Source of the DNA: an uncultured Flavobacteriia bacterium
Lineage (GTDB): Bacteria; Bacteroidota; Bacteroidia; Flavobacteriales_D; Crocinitomicaceae
Direction: 5' to 3'
Length of the DNA: 64,000 nt
Assembly (NCBI GenBank): GCA_937975705.1
Contig: CALJTX010000049.1
Span: forward strand, 1 to 64,000
In this document: positions 35,593 through 44,944 of the stretch, piece by piece
Position numbering within the stretch: position 1 is the stretch's first letter
Layout of the letters: each line of letters opens with the position of its first letter
Program-made: the position numbers and the translations under genes
The notes under the pieces: generated by a model
Databases searched by the model: none
What the model was told of the DNA's origin: nothing
The model's input: only the letters and a program-made list of their open reading frames with translations

Positions 35593-36740
35593 AACGCAGC
35601 GCTTACTTGATGTTCTTTTTATTTGCTTGGAGTCTCTCTTTTGCCCAAACGCTGCGCGTAGGATTATACACGGCCTCGAGTGTCAAAGAATTTCAATTTT
35701 CTATTGGAAGCGGCGGCTATTTGCTATCTGCTACCATGCCCGATGGGCGCATCGAATCGCTACCACTCCTTACACTTGCTCAGGGCAGATTCAAATGCAG
35801 TGGTACCCTTGTACAATTTTTTCAAGGTGGTGTTCTGCGTTTGCAAGCGAGTCAGATAGAATTATTGCAGTTGGCTCACGAAGATTTCTGTAATTGGTCT
35901 GTTCCCGCCTTGTCTACAAAAACCCGTGCTTACGAAGGTAATTTTGAGTTGCGTGTCAGTAAAGGCAATTTGTCTTTGGTCAATACAGTTCCCATTGACA
36001 CCTATTTAGAAGGCGTTGTTTCTTGTGAGGGAGGCCCAGGTCATCAAAAAGCCTACTACCAAGCCCAAGCAGTGATTTCCAGAACATATGCCCTTCAAAA
36101 TCAATCTCGCCACCAAAAGGAGGGTTTTGATTTGTGCGACCGCGTGCATTGTCAGGCTTATTTACACAAGCGCACAGGTTCTGCACTTATTGATAGTGCG
36201 GTTTTTCAGACTACTTCTGTAGTGCTGCTTACAGCTACAGGCCAATATTTTCCTACTTTTTTTCATGCCAATTGCGGCGGGCAAACCTGTGAGCCACAAG
36301 ATGTCTGGAATGAACAAATCGATGGGCTTTACACCTTTCAAGACACCTTTTGTATCCATACCAAACAAGCAACTTGGGTCAAAAGCATCCCTTTGAATTC
36401 CTGGACTAACTTCCTTTCCAAGCAATATGGCTTTCCCTTAAATGATTCGCTGAGTAATGCACTTTTGCAAGAATTCAGGCAGCCTTCAAGAAGTGCATTT
36501 TATCTGCATCCGGTTTATGGCATTCCCATGCGCGACTTGCGCGAGCAATTCAAATTGAAATCGAGTTTTTTTGATGCGGTTGTGGTCGGTGAAGAAATGA
36601 TCCTTTACGGAAAAGGCTTTGGACACGGGGTTGGGCTTTGTCAAGAAGGTGCCATGCAAATGGCCAAAAAAGGGTATACCTACGACCAAATATTGCGCTT
36701 TTATTACCCTGGAGCAAAGCTCTCTGAGGGAACGCGCTAG
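35589..36740 (+). CDS. secreted SpoIID/LytB-domain protein
   Basis: 383 residues. The GTG start overlaps the lpxB stop by 4 bases (GTGA). It has a signal peptide (MFFLFAWSLSFAQ). The SpoIID/LytB domain shows DTYLEGVVSCEG, AYYQAQAVISRTYAL, FHANCGGQTCEPQDVW and GKGFGHGVGLCQEGAMQMA. SpoIID is a lytic transglycosylase acting on denuded glycan; in Gram-negative cells this family probably trims or remodels peptidoglycan. Coupling to lpxB links wall and outer-membrane work. Confidence 0.88.
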   Translation: MKRSAYLMFFLFAWSLSFAQTLRVGLYTASSVKEFQFSIGSGGYLLSATMPDGRIESLPLLTLAQGRFKCSGTLVQFFQGGVLRLQASQIELLQLAHEDFCNWSVPALSTKTRAYEGNFELRVSKGNLSLVNTVPIDTYLEGVVSCEGGPGHQKAYYQAQAVISRTYALQNQSRHQKEGFDLCDRVHCQAYLHKRTGSALIDSAVFQTTSVVLLTATGQYFPTFFHANCGGQTCEPQDVWNEQIDGLYTFQDTFCIHTKQATWVKSIPLNSWTNFLSKQYGFPLNDSLSNALLQEFRQPSRSAFYLHPVYGIPMRDLREQFKLKSSFFDAVVVGEEMILYGKGFGHGVGLCQEGAMQMAKKGYTYDQILRFYYPGAKLSEGTR

Positions 36741-36763
36741 CGGCGTTTGGTGCGCAATTTCAC

Positions 36764-37048
36764 TTATTTTTTGGTAACTACAAAGATTTCTTCGTCGTCT
36801 CGCTTGAAGAATTTTTCTGAGCGGGCATACGCTTCTAACTCATTGAGGTGGTGCAAGCGGTATAAGGTCTTTTTGGTTTGTTTGAGTTGCTCGCTCATTT
36901 GGGCATCTTGCTGCTCAATTTGAGAAAGTTTGCGCTTTTGACGTACCAGCGTGAAAATATCCCAGTCGTCTAAAAAGAGAAAGTAGATGCCAAACACCAA
37001 ACTCGTGAGAATGTACTTGTTCTTTAGCCAACTAGGTATACGTCGCAT
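36764..37048 (-). CDS. FtsB/DivIC-type septum formation protein
   Basis: 94 residues. A short cytoplasmic N-terminus and one membrane helix (about 12-30) are followed by a coiled coil (about 35-70, RKLSQIEQQDAQMSEQLKQT) and a conserved tail, LEAYARSEKFFKRDDEEIFVV, typical of DivIC/FtsB. It would bridge FtsQ- and FtsL-like proteins at the division site. It follows the upstream gene by 9 bases. Confidence 0.88.
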   Translation of the reverse strand: MRRIPSWLKNKYILTSLVFGIYFLFLDDWDIFTLVRQKRKLSQIEQQDAQMSEQLKQTKKTLYRLHHLNELEAYARSEKFFKRDDEEIFVVTKK

Positions 37049-37057
37049 AGCGCTTGC

Positions 37058-38197
37058 TTATTGTTCAGAGAAGCTATTGTACTTCTTTTCGTAGAAAGCG
37101 ATCCATTCTTTGTCGTACTCGAACCACTTTTCCGCTTTTTTGAGCATTGGTCTGGCATTGATGGTGCTGCCATCTCTTTTCATGAGGGCTTGAGCACTCA
37201 AGATAAGTCCGACGCGCAATGCATCTTTATCGGCTTGTGTCCAATTTTCAAAATCTTTATCGCTGAGGTTTGCGAGGTTGGGAAGCTCTGTTTTCCAAAT
37301 CAAATTGGCTGTTTTGGCATCGCGGTTGTTGTAGCGAATGGCAGCCTCGATCATTTTGATGCCCATTGGGTTTCTGGTGATACTGCTGTAGGATTCACAG
37401 GCATCTAATATTTCAGTAAGTGTTTCAGCTGTTTTGTCTTTGTTTTCATTGTTGTAAACAATAGGGTAGCCGTCTTCTTCTTCCAAAATGTAACGCACAC
37501 CGTTGTTGAGTAGTTCGAGCTGAAAGCTGTTGAGCCACATTTTGTGAATAGGCATTTTGAATACACCGTTTTCGTCGCGCTCAATGGCAGTTGCACATGC
37601 TGTAATGGCTTCTTCAAATGGATCTTGGATCATGGGGTCTTTGAGGTCTTTGCGGTAGACGCCAAACAAGCCTTTCGCAAGAAAGATGTAAGGAGTAGGG
37701 TCATTGGCATATTTTTCTTTGACAGTGTAATCGCCTGCACGCTTGACCAATTTGATGAAGTTGGAGTCTGCATGAAGCTGAGTGAGTTCGTCCAGGTTAT
37801 TGGTGACGGTAATGAAATTGTCGTTGTCTACAGAAATATCGAATTCTTCTTCTTCAACTTCACCGTTTTTCAAGGTTTTCTTTACTGCATAGGTTACATT
37901 CAAGGAAACAGAGTAGTTTCCAACGCGCTTGAAGCTCACTTCAATGATATCGCTTTTTTCATCACCTTTAGTAAAATCCCAGTCTTTGCCTTTGACGCCG
38001 GAGATGACCCATTCGGTACTTACTTTCTTCGAGCCAGCAGGCGTAAAGATACTGCGCATTTCAATAGAGGTGTTTCCGCCTTTTTCGTCATCGAGGGTGA
38101 TGACGCGTTTGGATTCTTTGAGTTGTAGTGTAGGCTTTTGGGCCAAGAGTGAACTACTTAAGATTAAACTCAGAAAGGATAGCAAAAAAAGTTTCAT
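37058..38197 (-). CDS. secreted protein of unknown function
   Basis: 379 residues from the ATG at 38197, which starts a signal peptide (MKLFLLSFLSLILSSSLLAQ); earlier in-frame starts would place residues before it. The N-terminal half (about 30-150) is beta-rich and may be PKD/Ig-like (NYSVSLNVTYAVKK, EFDISVDNDNFITVTN). The C-terminal half (about 150-379) is helical and TPR-like, with repeated Ala/Leu helices (EEAITACATAIERD, ILDACESYSSI). It is not a recognised family. Upstream of divIC/ftsB in the same operon. Confidence 0.7.
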   Translation of the reverse strand: MKLFLLSFLSLILSSSLLAQKPTLQLKESKRVITLDDEKGGNTSIEMRSIFTPAGSKKVSTEWVISGVKGKDWDFTKGDEKSDIIEVSFKRVGNYSVSLNVTYAVKKTLKNGEVEEEEFDISVDNDNFITVTNNLDELTQLHADSNFIKLVKRAGDYTVKEKYANDPTPYIFLAKGLFGVYRKDLKDPMIQDPFEEAITACATAIERDENGVFKMPIHKMWLNSFQLELLNNGVRYILEEEDGYPIVYNNENKDKTAETLTEILDACESYSSITRNPMGIKMIEAAIRYNNRDAKTANLIWKTELPNLANLSDKDFENWTQADKDALRVGLILSAQALMKRDGSTINARPMLKKAEKWFEYDKEWIAFYEKKYNSFSEQ

Positions 38198-38252
38198 TGG
38201 TGTTGGTTTTAACATGTCGAATCTAGTCAATTCTCTTCGAAATTAATAAAAT

Positions 38253-40307
38253 TTATTGATGGCTCTTGATCAAAAGGTGCAAGATTTCTTGGGCGGCCAA
38301 TGCAATCTTTGTGCCAGGACCATAAATACCGAAGACACCAGCCTTGTAGAGCTGTGCGTAATCTTGTTGTGGAATCACGCCTCCAGCTACCACCATGATG
38401 TCGGAACGCCCTTCTTTTTGCAAGGCTTCAATCACTGCAGGAACAAGTGTTTTGTGTCCGGCGGCAAGCGAAGAAACGCCCACAATATGCACATCGTTTT
38501 CGATGGCTTGTTTGGCGGCTTCCTGAGGCGTTTGAAAGAGCGGCCCGATATCTACATCGAAACCTATGTCGGCGAAGGAGCTTGCAATGACTTTTGCACC
38601 GCGGTCGTGGCCGTCTTGTCCCATTTTGGCAATCATAATGCGCGGACGGCGCCCCTCAAGCTCGATGAATTCATCGAGCAAGGCCTTTGCTTTGATAAAA
38701 TCTGGATCGTTCATAATTTCTTTTGCATACACGCCGCTGATGCTTCTGATCTTGGCTTGGTAACGGCCAAAAACCTCCTCTAGCGCAAAGGAGATTTCGC
38801 CAAGTGTACAGCGCGCTTTTGCGCAGCGCACGGCAATTTCAAGTAAATTCCCTTCGGTTTGTGCAGCCATTTTTAATTCAGACAATAACTGCGCTACTTC
38901 TTGCGCATTGCGCTTTGTTTTGATGTTCTCAAGTCGTGCAATTTGCGCTTTTCTTACTTCGGTGTTGTCTACCTCTCGGATTTCAATCTGACTTTCTTCG
39001 GATGTTTGGTAGCGATTGACACCCACAATGATTTCGTATCCGGCATCTATGCGCGCTTGTTTTTTGGCAGCGGCCTCTTCAATGCGCATCTTCGGAAGAC
39101 CCGTTTCTATGGCCTTGGCCATGCCGCCCAAGTTTTCGATTTCAGTGATCAATTCCCATGCTTCCTCGATGAGCTCTTGCGTGCGTTTTTCTACAGCTTC
39201 GCTTCCGGCATACGGGTCTATAAATTGCGTGATGCCCGTTTCTTTTTGTAAAAAGATTTGTGTGTTGCGGGCAATTCGGGCAGAAAAATCGGTGGGTAAA
39301 GCAATCGCTTCATCTAGGGCATTTGTGTGTAAAGATTGGGTGCCACCCAAGGCTGCAGAGAGCGCTTCAAGACAGGTGCGCCCCACGTTGTTGAACGGAT
39401 CTTGTTCGGTCAAGGACCAGCCCGAAGTTTGGCAATGCGTGCGCAACGCTAGCGACTTGGTACTTTTTGGGTCAAATTGTTGGACGAGTTTGGCCCACAA
39501 CACCCGACCTGCTCTGAGCTTGGCGACTTCTGTTAAGTGGTCCATGCCAATGGCCCAGAAGAAACTGAGTCTTGGTGCAAAGTCGTCAATGGCCAAGCCT
39601 GCATTTAGTCCTGTGCGAATGTATTCCAAACCATCGGCTAGGGTATAGGCCAGCTCAATTGCGGCAGTGGCCCCGGCCTCGTGCATGTGGTATCCAGAGA
39701 TGGAGATGGAATTGAATTTGGGCATGTTTGCCGAAGTGTAAGCAAAAATATCGGCAATGATGCGCATCGATGGCGCCGGCGGGTAGATATAGGTGTTGCG
39801 CACCATAAACTCCTTGAGGATATCGTTTTGGATGGTGCCGCTCAATTGTTCGCTCGTCACGCCCTGTTCGTGCGCGCTGGCGATATAGAAAGCCATAATG
39901 GGCAAAACCGCGCCATTCATCGTCATGGAGACAGACATGTCTTGGAGTGGTATCTGGTCAAAGAGCATTTTCATGTCTTCGATGGAGTCAATGGCTACAC
40001 CTGCTTTTCCAACATCGCCAAGAACGCGCTCGTGGTCAGAATCGTAGCCACGATGTGTGGCTAAGTCAAAAGCAACACTCAAGCCCTTCTGACCTGCGGC
40101 TAAATTGCGTCGGTAAAATGCGTTGGATGCAGCTGCTGTTGAAAAACCTGCGTATTGTCTGATAGTCCAGGGCTTGGAAAGGTACATTGACGCATATGGG
40201 CCACCTAAAAACGGTGCCAAACCAGAGCGATAGGTTTGTACCTGCGCTGCTTGGGTTTGTTCAGACCAATTGAGGTTGCGGTAAGATTTGAGTTCTATTC
40301 TTGACAT
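38253..40307 (-). CDS. methylmalonyl-CoA mutase large (catalytic) subunit
   Basis: 684 residues, adenosylcobalamin-dependent isomerisation of methylmalonyl-CoA and succinyl-CoA. The N-terminal TIM barrel has the substrate segments TIRQYAGFSTAAASNAFYRR and GLSVAFDLATHRGYDSD. The C-terminal B12 domain carries DGHDRGAKVI, whose His is the lower cobalt ligand, plus GVSSLAAGHKTLVP and VVAGGVIPQQDY. The ATG overlaps the small-subunit stop by one base (TGATG). No adenosylcobalamin riboswitch is visible upstream of the operon. Confidence 0.96.
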   Translation of the reverse strand: MSRIELKSYRNLNWSEQTQAAQVQTYRSGLAPFLGGPYASMYLSKPWTIRQYAGFSTAAASNAFYRRNLAAGQKGLSVAFDLATHRGYDSDHERVLGDVGKAGVAIDSIEDMKMLFDQIPLQDMSVSMTMNGAVLPIMAFYIASAHEQGVTSEQLSGTIQNDILKEFMVRNTYIYPPAPSMRIIADIFAYTSANMPKFNSISISGYHMHEAGATAAIELAYTLADGLEYIRTGLNAGLAIDDFAPRLSFFWAIGMDHLTEVAKLRAGRVLWAKLVQQFDPKSTKSLALRTHCQTSGWSLTEQDPFNNVGRTCLEALSAALGGTQSLHTNALDEAIALPTDFSARIARNTQIFLQKETGITQFIDPYAGSEAVEKRTQELIEEAWELITEIENLGGMAKAIETGLPKMRIEEAAAKKQARIDAGYEIIVGVNRYQTSEESQIEIREVDNTEVRKAQIARLENIKTKRNAQEVAQLLSELKMAAQTEGNLLEIAVRCAKARCTLGEISFALEEVFGRYQAKIRSISGVYAKEIMNDPDFIKAKALLDEFIELEGRRPRIMIAKMGQDGHDRGAKVIASSFADIGFDVDIGPLFQTPQEAAKQAIENDVHIVGVSSLAAGHKTLVPAVIEALQKEGRSDIMVVAGGVIPQQDYAQLYKAGVFGIYGPGTKIALAAQEILHLLIKSHQ

Positions 40308-41503
40308 CAGTTGGCGTGTTTTTCAAAAATTAAATAGGGTACATCTAAAGCAGTTGGAAGATCGGCCCAACGCGTTGTCGGGATTTCAAACTCATTGGGG
40401 AAGGCATTGATACCAATGAGTACTGTTTGGCCCGATGCAAAAAGCTCGAGGCGCAATTGACGCGTTTTTAAAATTTGCTTGCGCAACAATTCACTCGCCG
40501 ACGCTTGTTGCGCATCGAGTTCACAAAGGAAGTCCCAGCTCTTCTGAGTGAGTTGCAAAGTGAGTTGCTCGATTGCATATGCATTTTGAAGCGGATCTTG
40601 AGGGCTAGAAAGCTGTGCTTCTTCGTTAATCAGGTTGGCAATGTTTAGCGCCATGCGTTGTCCAAAAGTACTGGCGCCATTTTCAGATAATGCATCATGG
40701 GGCTGGATGCAAACAAATTGCGCACCGCCCATGACAGCGCTCAGTCCTTCTGTGGACAACCGCAATAAATTGGTATAGGGGTCTTGAAGACTTTTGTTGC
40801 AAAAGCCAGTCTTGGCAATGATGTGTACGCTAATTTGCACCTTGTGGATCTGAGCGAGTTGCGCAATAAGCTGCTGCAAGGCCCGCAACTTGGCAATTTC
40901 TACTAAATATTCTTTGCCAACACCAAGCTCCACATATAGCTCGAGGTCTTGCGGATGGGCCTCAAGTAGTTGTTGCAACTCAAAAAGACCTGATGCAAGT
41001 TCGCTGCTACAATTGGCTCCAATCTGCTGGATGTCAAAAGTGCTGATGAAATTTTTGGCACTGCCATAGCGGTACAAAGCGCTGCATTGATCCGCTTTTT
41101 CGGCACCGAGCTCTTGCCTAAAGTGCGCATATGCTTGTGCGTCATCAAAACATATTAGGCAACGAATATATGCGATTTCTATGCCTGCAAGTAATTGCGC
41201 ATAATTGGTTTGCGGCGAAGTATGGTCTATAAAAATGGCGTCGGCACCCTGCATCAGGGCAGCGAGTAAGATCTCATTGCTTTGTTTTTCAGTTTGTGCA
41301 CTTACGGCTACAAGGCGCTTCCAGGCGTTGGGCGTATGCGCGAGCGTTGGCAATTGTGGCGCTTCAAGTGCAGTAAGAGAAAAGGAAAGTTCTTCAATTG
41401 CAGATTCATATTGGAGTAGGGCAGTGTTTTCCTTGAGTTCTTTGTTCAATTGTGCTTGCCAAGTGCTTAAGGAATTGGCTGAAAACGGGATGGAAACTTT
41501 CGA
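40307..41503 (-). CDS. methylmalonyl-CoA mutase small subunit
   Basis: 398 residues from the ATG at 41503. The barrel is homologous to the large subunit (TWQAQLNKELKE at the N-terminus, YTNLLRLSTEGLSAVMGGAQ) but lacks catalytic residues, and the chain ends before any B12 DxHxxG motif. It forms the structural half of the heterodimer. It is rather short for the family, as in other Flavobacteriales. An exact TATATTTG -7 box lies 18 bases upstream. Confidence 0.92.
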   Translation of the reverse strand, partial: SKVSIPFSANSLSTWQAQLNKELKENTALLQYESAIEELSFSLTALEAPQLPTLAHTPNAWKRLVAVSAQTEKQSNEILLAALMQGADAIFIDHTSPQTNYAQLLAGIEIAYIRCLICFDDAQAYAHFRQELGAEKADQCSALYRYGSAKNFISTFDIQQIGANCSSELASGLFELQQLLEAHPQDLELYVELGVGKEYLVEIAKLRALQQLIAQLAQIHKVQISVHIIAKTGFCNKSLQDPYTNLLRLSTEGLSAVMGGAQFVCIQPHDALSENGASTFGQRMALNIANLINEEAQLSSPQDPLQNAYAIEQLTLQLTQKSWDFLCELDAQQASASELLRKQILKTRQLRLELFASGQTVLIGINAFPNEFEIPTTRWADLPTALDVPYLIFEKHAN

Positions 41504-41521
41504 CATAAAAATAAGTGTCCT

Positions 41522-41529
41522 CAAATATA
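41522..41529 (-). promoter_or_regulatory. -7 box of the mutase operon
   Basis: The minus strand reads TATATTTG, an exact match to TAnnTTTG, 18 bases before the ATG at 41503. Confidence 0.55.
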
Positions 41530-41584
41530 CTGAATCTCTTGTTTAACTGCTGAATTTACTGAATAGGAAGTCTGCTTGTGAGGC

Positions 41585-41592
41585 TAATTTTG
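41585..41592 (+). promoter_or_regulatory. -7 box of the 41597 barrel gene
   Basis: TAATTTTG, an exact TAnnTTTG, ends 4 bases before the ATG at 41597. No room remains for a normal leader. Confidence 0.55.
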
Positions 41593-41596
41593 AGGC

Positions 41597-42373
41597 ATGA
41601 CAAAAAGATTATTTCTGCTTATTTTCTTGTGCTGCTTGCATATCGGCGGGCTCACTCAGGTCCTGGCCATTTCTCAAAATATTTTTTGGTCCGGCGGCCT
41701 GCTGAATGCCGTAGATGAAAATCAGCAACAGTTTAATCCAGCCGCGAGTCATCCGAAAGTTCAGAAGGGCTTTCAATTGTATACTTCAGCACCTTTGCAA
41801 ATCTCAAATTTATTTGGCCTTCATATAAGTGCGCACTACACGCACAATAACGTAGGTATTTACCATGAGTTCAATGGTATTTTTCACAGCGCGCAGCACC
41901 AATTACAAACCGCACATGTGCTTGCATTTACACCTGCTCCAAAATTAAAAATTGGAATAGGTTTGTCATTGCAGCGAGCCCTGCAACCACACTATTATGG
42001 CAATACACTGACAGCAAGTGCGCGTTTGGGTTGTCAGTATCAGTTGAAGGCAGACCAATTTGTAGCGCTTGTGCTCACCGACATTGGCCGAGCTGCACAG
42101 CAACAAATACAGTTAGAACATGTGCTTGTCTTGGATGAGCGTTTGTCTTTTGCGCAAGGGTGCTCCTGGAATCCGCAGTTCAAGCCCAATTTATATATCT
42201 CCCTGGTACAAAATCTTTCTGGTGCAAAAGTGCAGTTCACCTGTGGCTTATTCCCGCAGTCATACGCCTTCTCCATAGTTGTATCCAAGCAAAAGAAATA
42301 CACCTGGCAGTTAGGGCAGAGCTGGCAAAAATCTCATGGCCTGTGTTTTCAAATCGGACTCAATCTTCATTAA
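41597..42373 (+). CDS. outer-membrane barrel protein paired with an HhH barrel protein
   Basis: 258 residues. The N-terminal signal (KRLFLLIFLCCLHIGGLTQ) is followed by an early NPA element (QQFNPAASHP), as in PorV/PorP/FadL-like barrels, and regular amphipathic strands to the C-terminus (GLCFQIGLNLH). Its family cannot be fixed from sequence alone. The stop overlaps the start of the next gene by one base (TAATG), so the two are made together. Confidence 0.72.
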   Translation: MTKRLFLLIFLCCLHIGGLTQVLAISQNIFWSGGLLNAVDENQQQFNPAASHPKVQKGFQLYTSAPLQISNLFGLHISAHYTHNNVGIYHEFNGIFHSAQHQLQTAHVLAFTPAPKLKIGIGLSLQRALQPHYYGNTLTASARLGCQYQLKADQFVALVLTDIGRAAQQQIQLEHVLVLDERLSFAQGCSWNPQFKPNLYISLVQNLSGAKVQFTCGLFPQSYAFSIVVSKQKKYTWQLGQSWQKSHGLCFQIGLNLH

Positions 42374-44268
42374 TGCGCTATTTATATTTATTTGCTTTCG
42401 TTTTTTCTTTTGTTGCTGGGCGCGCTCAATTCCTAGATTTATCGCCTGTTTTGGAGCCAGAGACAATCCCTGTGAACGCCCAAGCACTCGATCAACTCCT
42501 CGCCAATCAGCTCATCACCCCCGAAGATGCACAGCAGCTTGCACTTTTTTTTGAGCAGGGTGGATCCGTTCAAAATTTGTTTCAATTACAGGGTTTGCTC
42601 ACAAGTGAACTTTCAACTATTGAGCGCAGTTGCGCCAAATTAGTTGCCCCGCAAGGCAAGCCAAAGTCTCCAGGGTTTGCTTTGTCCACAATTCAATTGC
42701 GCTACGAACTTCACTATACCTTGCCTCAGGTCCTCCACGACCAAAAAGGATTTGCAATCCTGCAAGACACCGCTTTTTTAGGTCCAGCCTTTGCCTGTCA
42801 ACAACGCCTCTCGCTGCTGCAAAACCATTGGCGTTTCGGTGGGCAAATGGCCAAAGATGCAGGAGAACCCGTTTTTCAAAAAAGCCCAGCGCGGGGCAGC
42901 GACTTTATGTCTGCTTATTGTGCCTGGGAAAACCCAAATAAAAATGCGGTGTTCCAAAAGCTGCTTTTTGGTGCGTATCAAGTGCAGTGGGGGCAAGGTT
43001 TGCAACTCTGGAGTTCGAGAGGCATGGGAAAGAGCATTGATCTACTACAATTAGCCAAAAAACCACTCGGCATCAAGCCTTATCAAGGTCGTGATGAGCA
43101 ACGTTTTTTGCAAGGTGTCGCTGGTTCGCTCAGCTATGCAAATTATGAACTGATTTATCTCGCTTCATTCAAACGCAGCGACCTCCAACCACAATTGGAT
43201 ACCCTGCAAGCAGAATTTAATTTTTCCTATTCGTCGGGCCTGCACCGAACACCTTCTGAAATTGCCAAAAGGAAGCAGGGGCAAGAACAACTGTACGGAA
43301 TAGGTATCCGCCGAAAAACAAACCTATGGCAATTTGGAGCTCTGGCTTTGTATCAACAATTGAAAGCGCGGTCAGTTTCAGATACAATAGTCGCGCAAAA
43401 GCTGCACAAAGTACTGTCATATTGGAGTTTAGGTGCGTACGCCCAAGGCACCTGGCAACAATTTTATATTTATGCTGAGCTTGTTGCTGTTTTGACGCAA
43501 GCCAATTATTTGTTTAGGTCTAGCGCATTAAATACTGCTTTTATTTATCACATCGCGCAGCGCTTAGAAATGGGCTTGCATGTGCGCAACTATGGTCCTT
43601 TTTATCAAGCATTCTATGCCAATCCAATTGGCAACAACACCAATGGCGCCAATGAAAGCGCCTGTATTTTCCAATTGAAATGGCAAGCGCACAAATTCTT
43701 GACCGTTAATATATCTGCCGAATATCTTCAAATTCCCCAAATGCTCACAGCGCAGCAATTTCCTAGGCAAAGCAACGAGACCCGCTTGCTGTTTCGCTAT
43801 CAAGCGTCTAAAAAAAGAATTTTCAATGGACAGCTTGCTTTGAGAAATGGGGAGCAATTCCATACACAATTGAAGGCTTCGCTTTCTGCCCAACTTCAGG
43901 TTAATGAAAGTGAAAAAGTTTGTGGCGCGTTGCAATACAGCACGTTTATTCCAACACTCATTTCGAGCAAACATATGGAGTTTTCCTGGCTGCATGCACC
44001 TTTATCTTCAGTATTTCGCTTCGAGCTAATTTATGGCTTGTTTCAAGTTCCAGAAAACGCACCATTGCTCTACAGTTATCCGTATTTACTTGGCTTTGGT
44101 TCTCAAACGATGCTGCTAAGCGGGGTTGGATCATATATAAATGCTGCTTTAAAACTTTCTATGCAGTCCGATTGGCAATTGGGCTTGATGTTCGGATTAA
44201 AGCAAGTTTTAGCACCAACTCAATACCAAAAAATGCAAGTCGGATTGCGGCTACAGAAACAATTTTAA
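42373..44268 (+). CDS. helix-hairpin-helix domain protein with large outer-membrane barrel
   Basis: 631 residues from the ATG at 42373; a longer frame has no start signal of note. A signal peptide (MRYLYLFAFVFSFVAGRAQ) leads into residues 35-88, a ComEA-like helix-hairpin-helix segment (NAQALDQLLANQLITPEDAQ and SVQNLFQLQGLLTSELSTIE). The remaining 540 residues are strand-rich like a large outer-membrane barrel and end in an aromatic residue (VGLRLQKQF). Such fusions are known in Bacteroidota but have no proven role. A DNA-uptake role is a guess from the ComEA-like part. Confidence 0.78.
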   Translation: MRYLYLFAFVFSFVAGRAQFLDLSPVLEPETIPVNAQALDQLLANQLITPEDAQQLALFFEQGGSVQNLFQLQGLLTSELSTIERSCAKLVAPQGKPKSPGFALSTIQLRYELHYTLPQVLHDQKGFAILQDTAFLGPAFACQQRLSLLQNHWRFGGQMAKDAGEPVFQKSPARGSDFMSAYCAWENPNKNAVFQKLLFGAYQVQWGQGLQLWSSRGMGKSIDLLQLAKKPLGIKPYQGRDEQRFLQGVAGSLSYANYELIYLASFKRSDLQPQLDTLQAEFNFSYSSGLHRTPSEIAKRKQGQEQLYGIGIRRKTNLWQFGALALYQQLKARSVSDTIVAQKLHKVLSYWSLGAYAQGTWQQFYIYAELVAVLTQANYLFRSSALNTAFIYHIAQRLEMGLHVRNYGPFYQAFYANPIGNNTNGANESACIFQLKWQAHKFLTVNISAEYLQIPQMLTAQQFPRQSNETRLLFRYQASKKRIFNGQLALRNGEQFHTQLKASLSAQLQVNESEKVCGALQYSTFIPTLISSKHMEFSWLHAPLSSVFRFELIYGLFQVPENAPLLYSYPYLLGFGSQTMLLSGVGSYINAALKLSMQSDWQLGLMFGLKQVLAPTQYQKMQVGLRLQKQF

Positions 44269-44369
44269 TTTTTTTTTTTCAAAAAACATGTACCAAATCA
44301 AAAATAGTTGCGTTATGCAAAAAAGAGGACTGCAAGCCTCTTCTGCTCATCTCCTTAAAACCAAAGACT

Positions 44370-44942
44370 ATGCCTCTCCAATTCTCCCTTCCGCAGCAGT
44401 CTTTTCTTCTCGAAGAAGAAAGAACTCAAATTGAGCGTGCTCAGCAAGATCCGCGCTTTTTTGCGCCACTTTACGAGCGCTATCACGATGCTATCTTTCG
44501 TTACGTTTATCGCCGTGTAGACGAAGAAGAACAAGCGTATGATATCACCTCAAGTGTTTTTGTAAAGGCCTTACAAGCATTGCACAAATACGAATACCGT
44601 GGTTTGCCATTTTCTGCATGGTTGTTTCGCATTGCTAAAAGCGAACTCTACCAGAGTTTCCGCGACCAAAAAGCACAGCGTACTGTGAGTATCGACAAAG
44701 TTGTACTCAAGCAAGTCATTGAAGACTGGACAGAAGATTACACCGAACAAGACAAAGCGCGTTTGCTTCTTGCCCTCAAAGGGCTTAAAGAGCAGCAACT
44801 TCAATTGATTGAGATGCGTTTTTTCGAAAAACGTTCTTTCAAAGAAATTGGAGAAATCTGCGGTTTGTCTGAAAACAACGCCAAAGTGAAAACTTTCCGC
44901 GCTGTTCTTAAACTCAAAGAATTTTTTCATCAAAAAGAATAG
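44370..44942 (+). CDS. ECF-type RNA polymerase sigma factor
   Basis: 190 residues from the ATG at 44370; the long upstream frame lies over the barrel gene and is rejected. Region 2 is FFAPLYERYHDAIFRYVYRR through LPFSAWLFRIAKSEL (about 30-95). Region 4 is EMRFFEKRSFKEIGEICGLS and ENNAKVKTFRAVLKL (about 145-185). It precedes a 55-residue tail-anchored protein by 2 bases. No clear -7 box is visible in the 101-base gap upstream, which starts with an 11-T run. Confidence 0.92.
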   Translation: MPLQFSLPQQSFLLEEERTQIERAQQDPRFFAPLYERYHDAIFRYVYRRVDEEEQAYDITSSVFVKALQALHKYEYRGLPFSAWLFRIAKSELYQSFRDQKAQRTVSIDKVVLKQVIEDWTEDYTEQDKARLLLALKGLKEQQLQLIEMRFFEKRSFKEIGEICGLSENNAKVKTFRAVLKLKEFFHQKE

Positions 44943-44944
44943 TT

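Noticed and set aside
41504..41596. Cobalamin riboswitch before the mutase genes
   Set aside because: The 93-base divergent gap holds two promoter boxes and is too short for a B12 riboswitch; no B12-box-like sequence seen.
42160..42372. N-terminal extension of the HhH barrel protein
   Set aside because: It overlaps the upstream barrel gene out of frame; the ATG at 42373 begins a signal peptide and overlaps the previous stop as TAATG.
43920..44369. N-terminal extension of the second sigma factor
   Set aside because: It is an out-of-frame reading of the barrel gene; sigma homology begins after 44370.
44269..44369. T-run after the HhH barrel gene as a terminator
   Set aside because: There is an 11-T tract but no stable hairpin before it.
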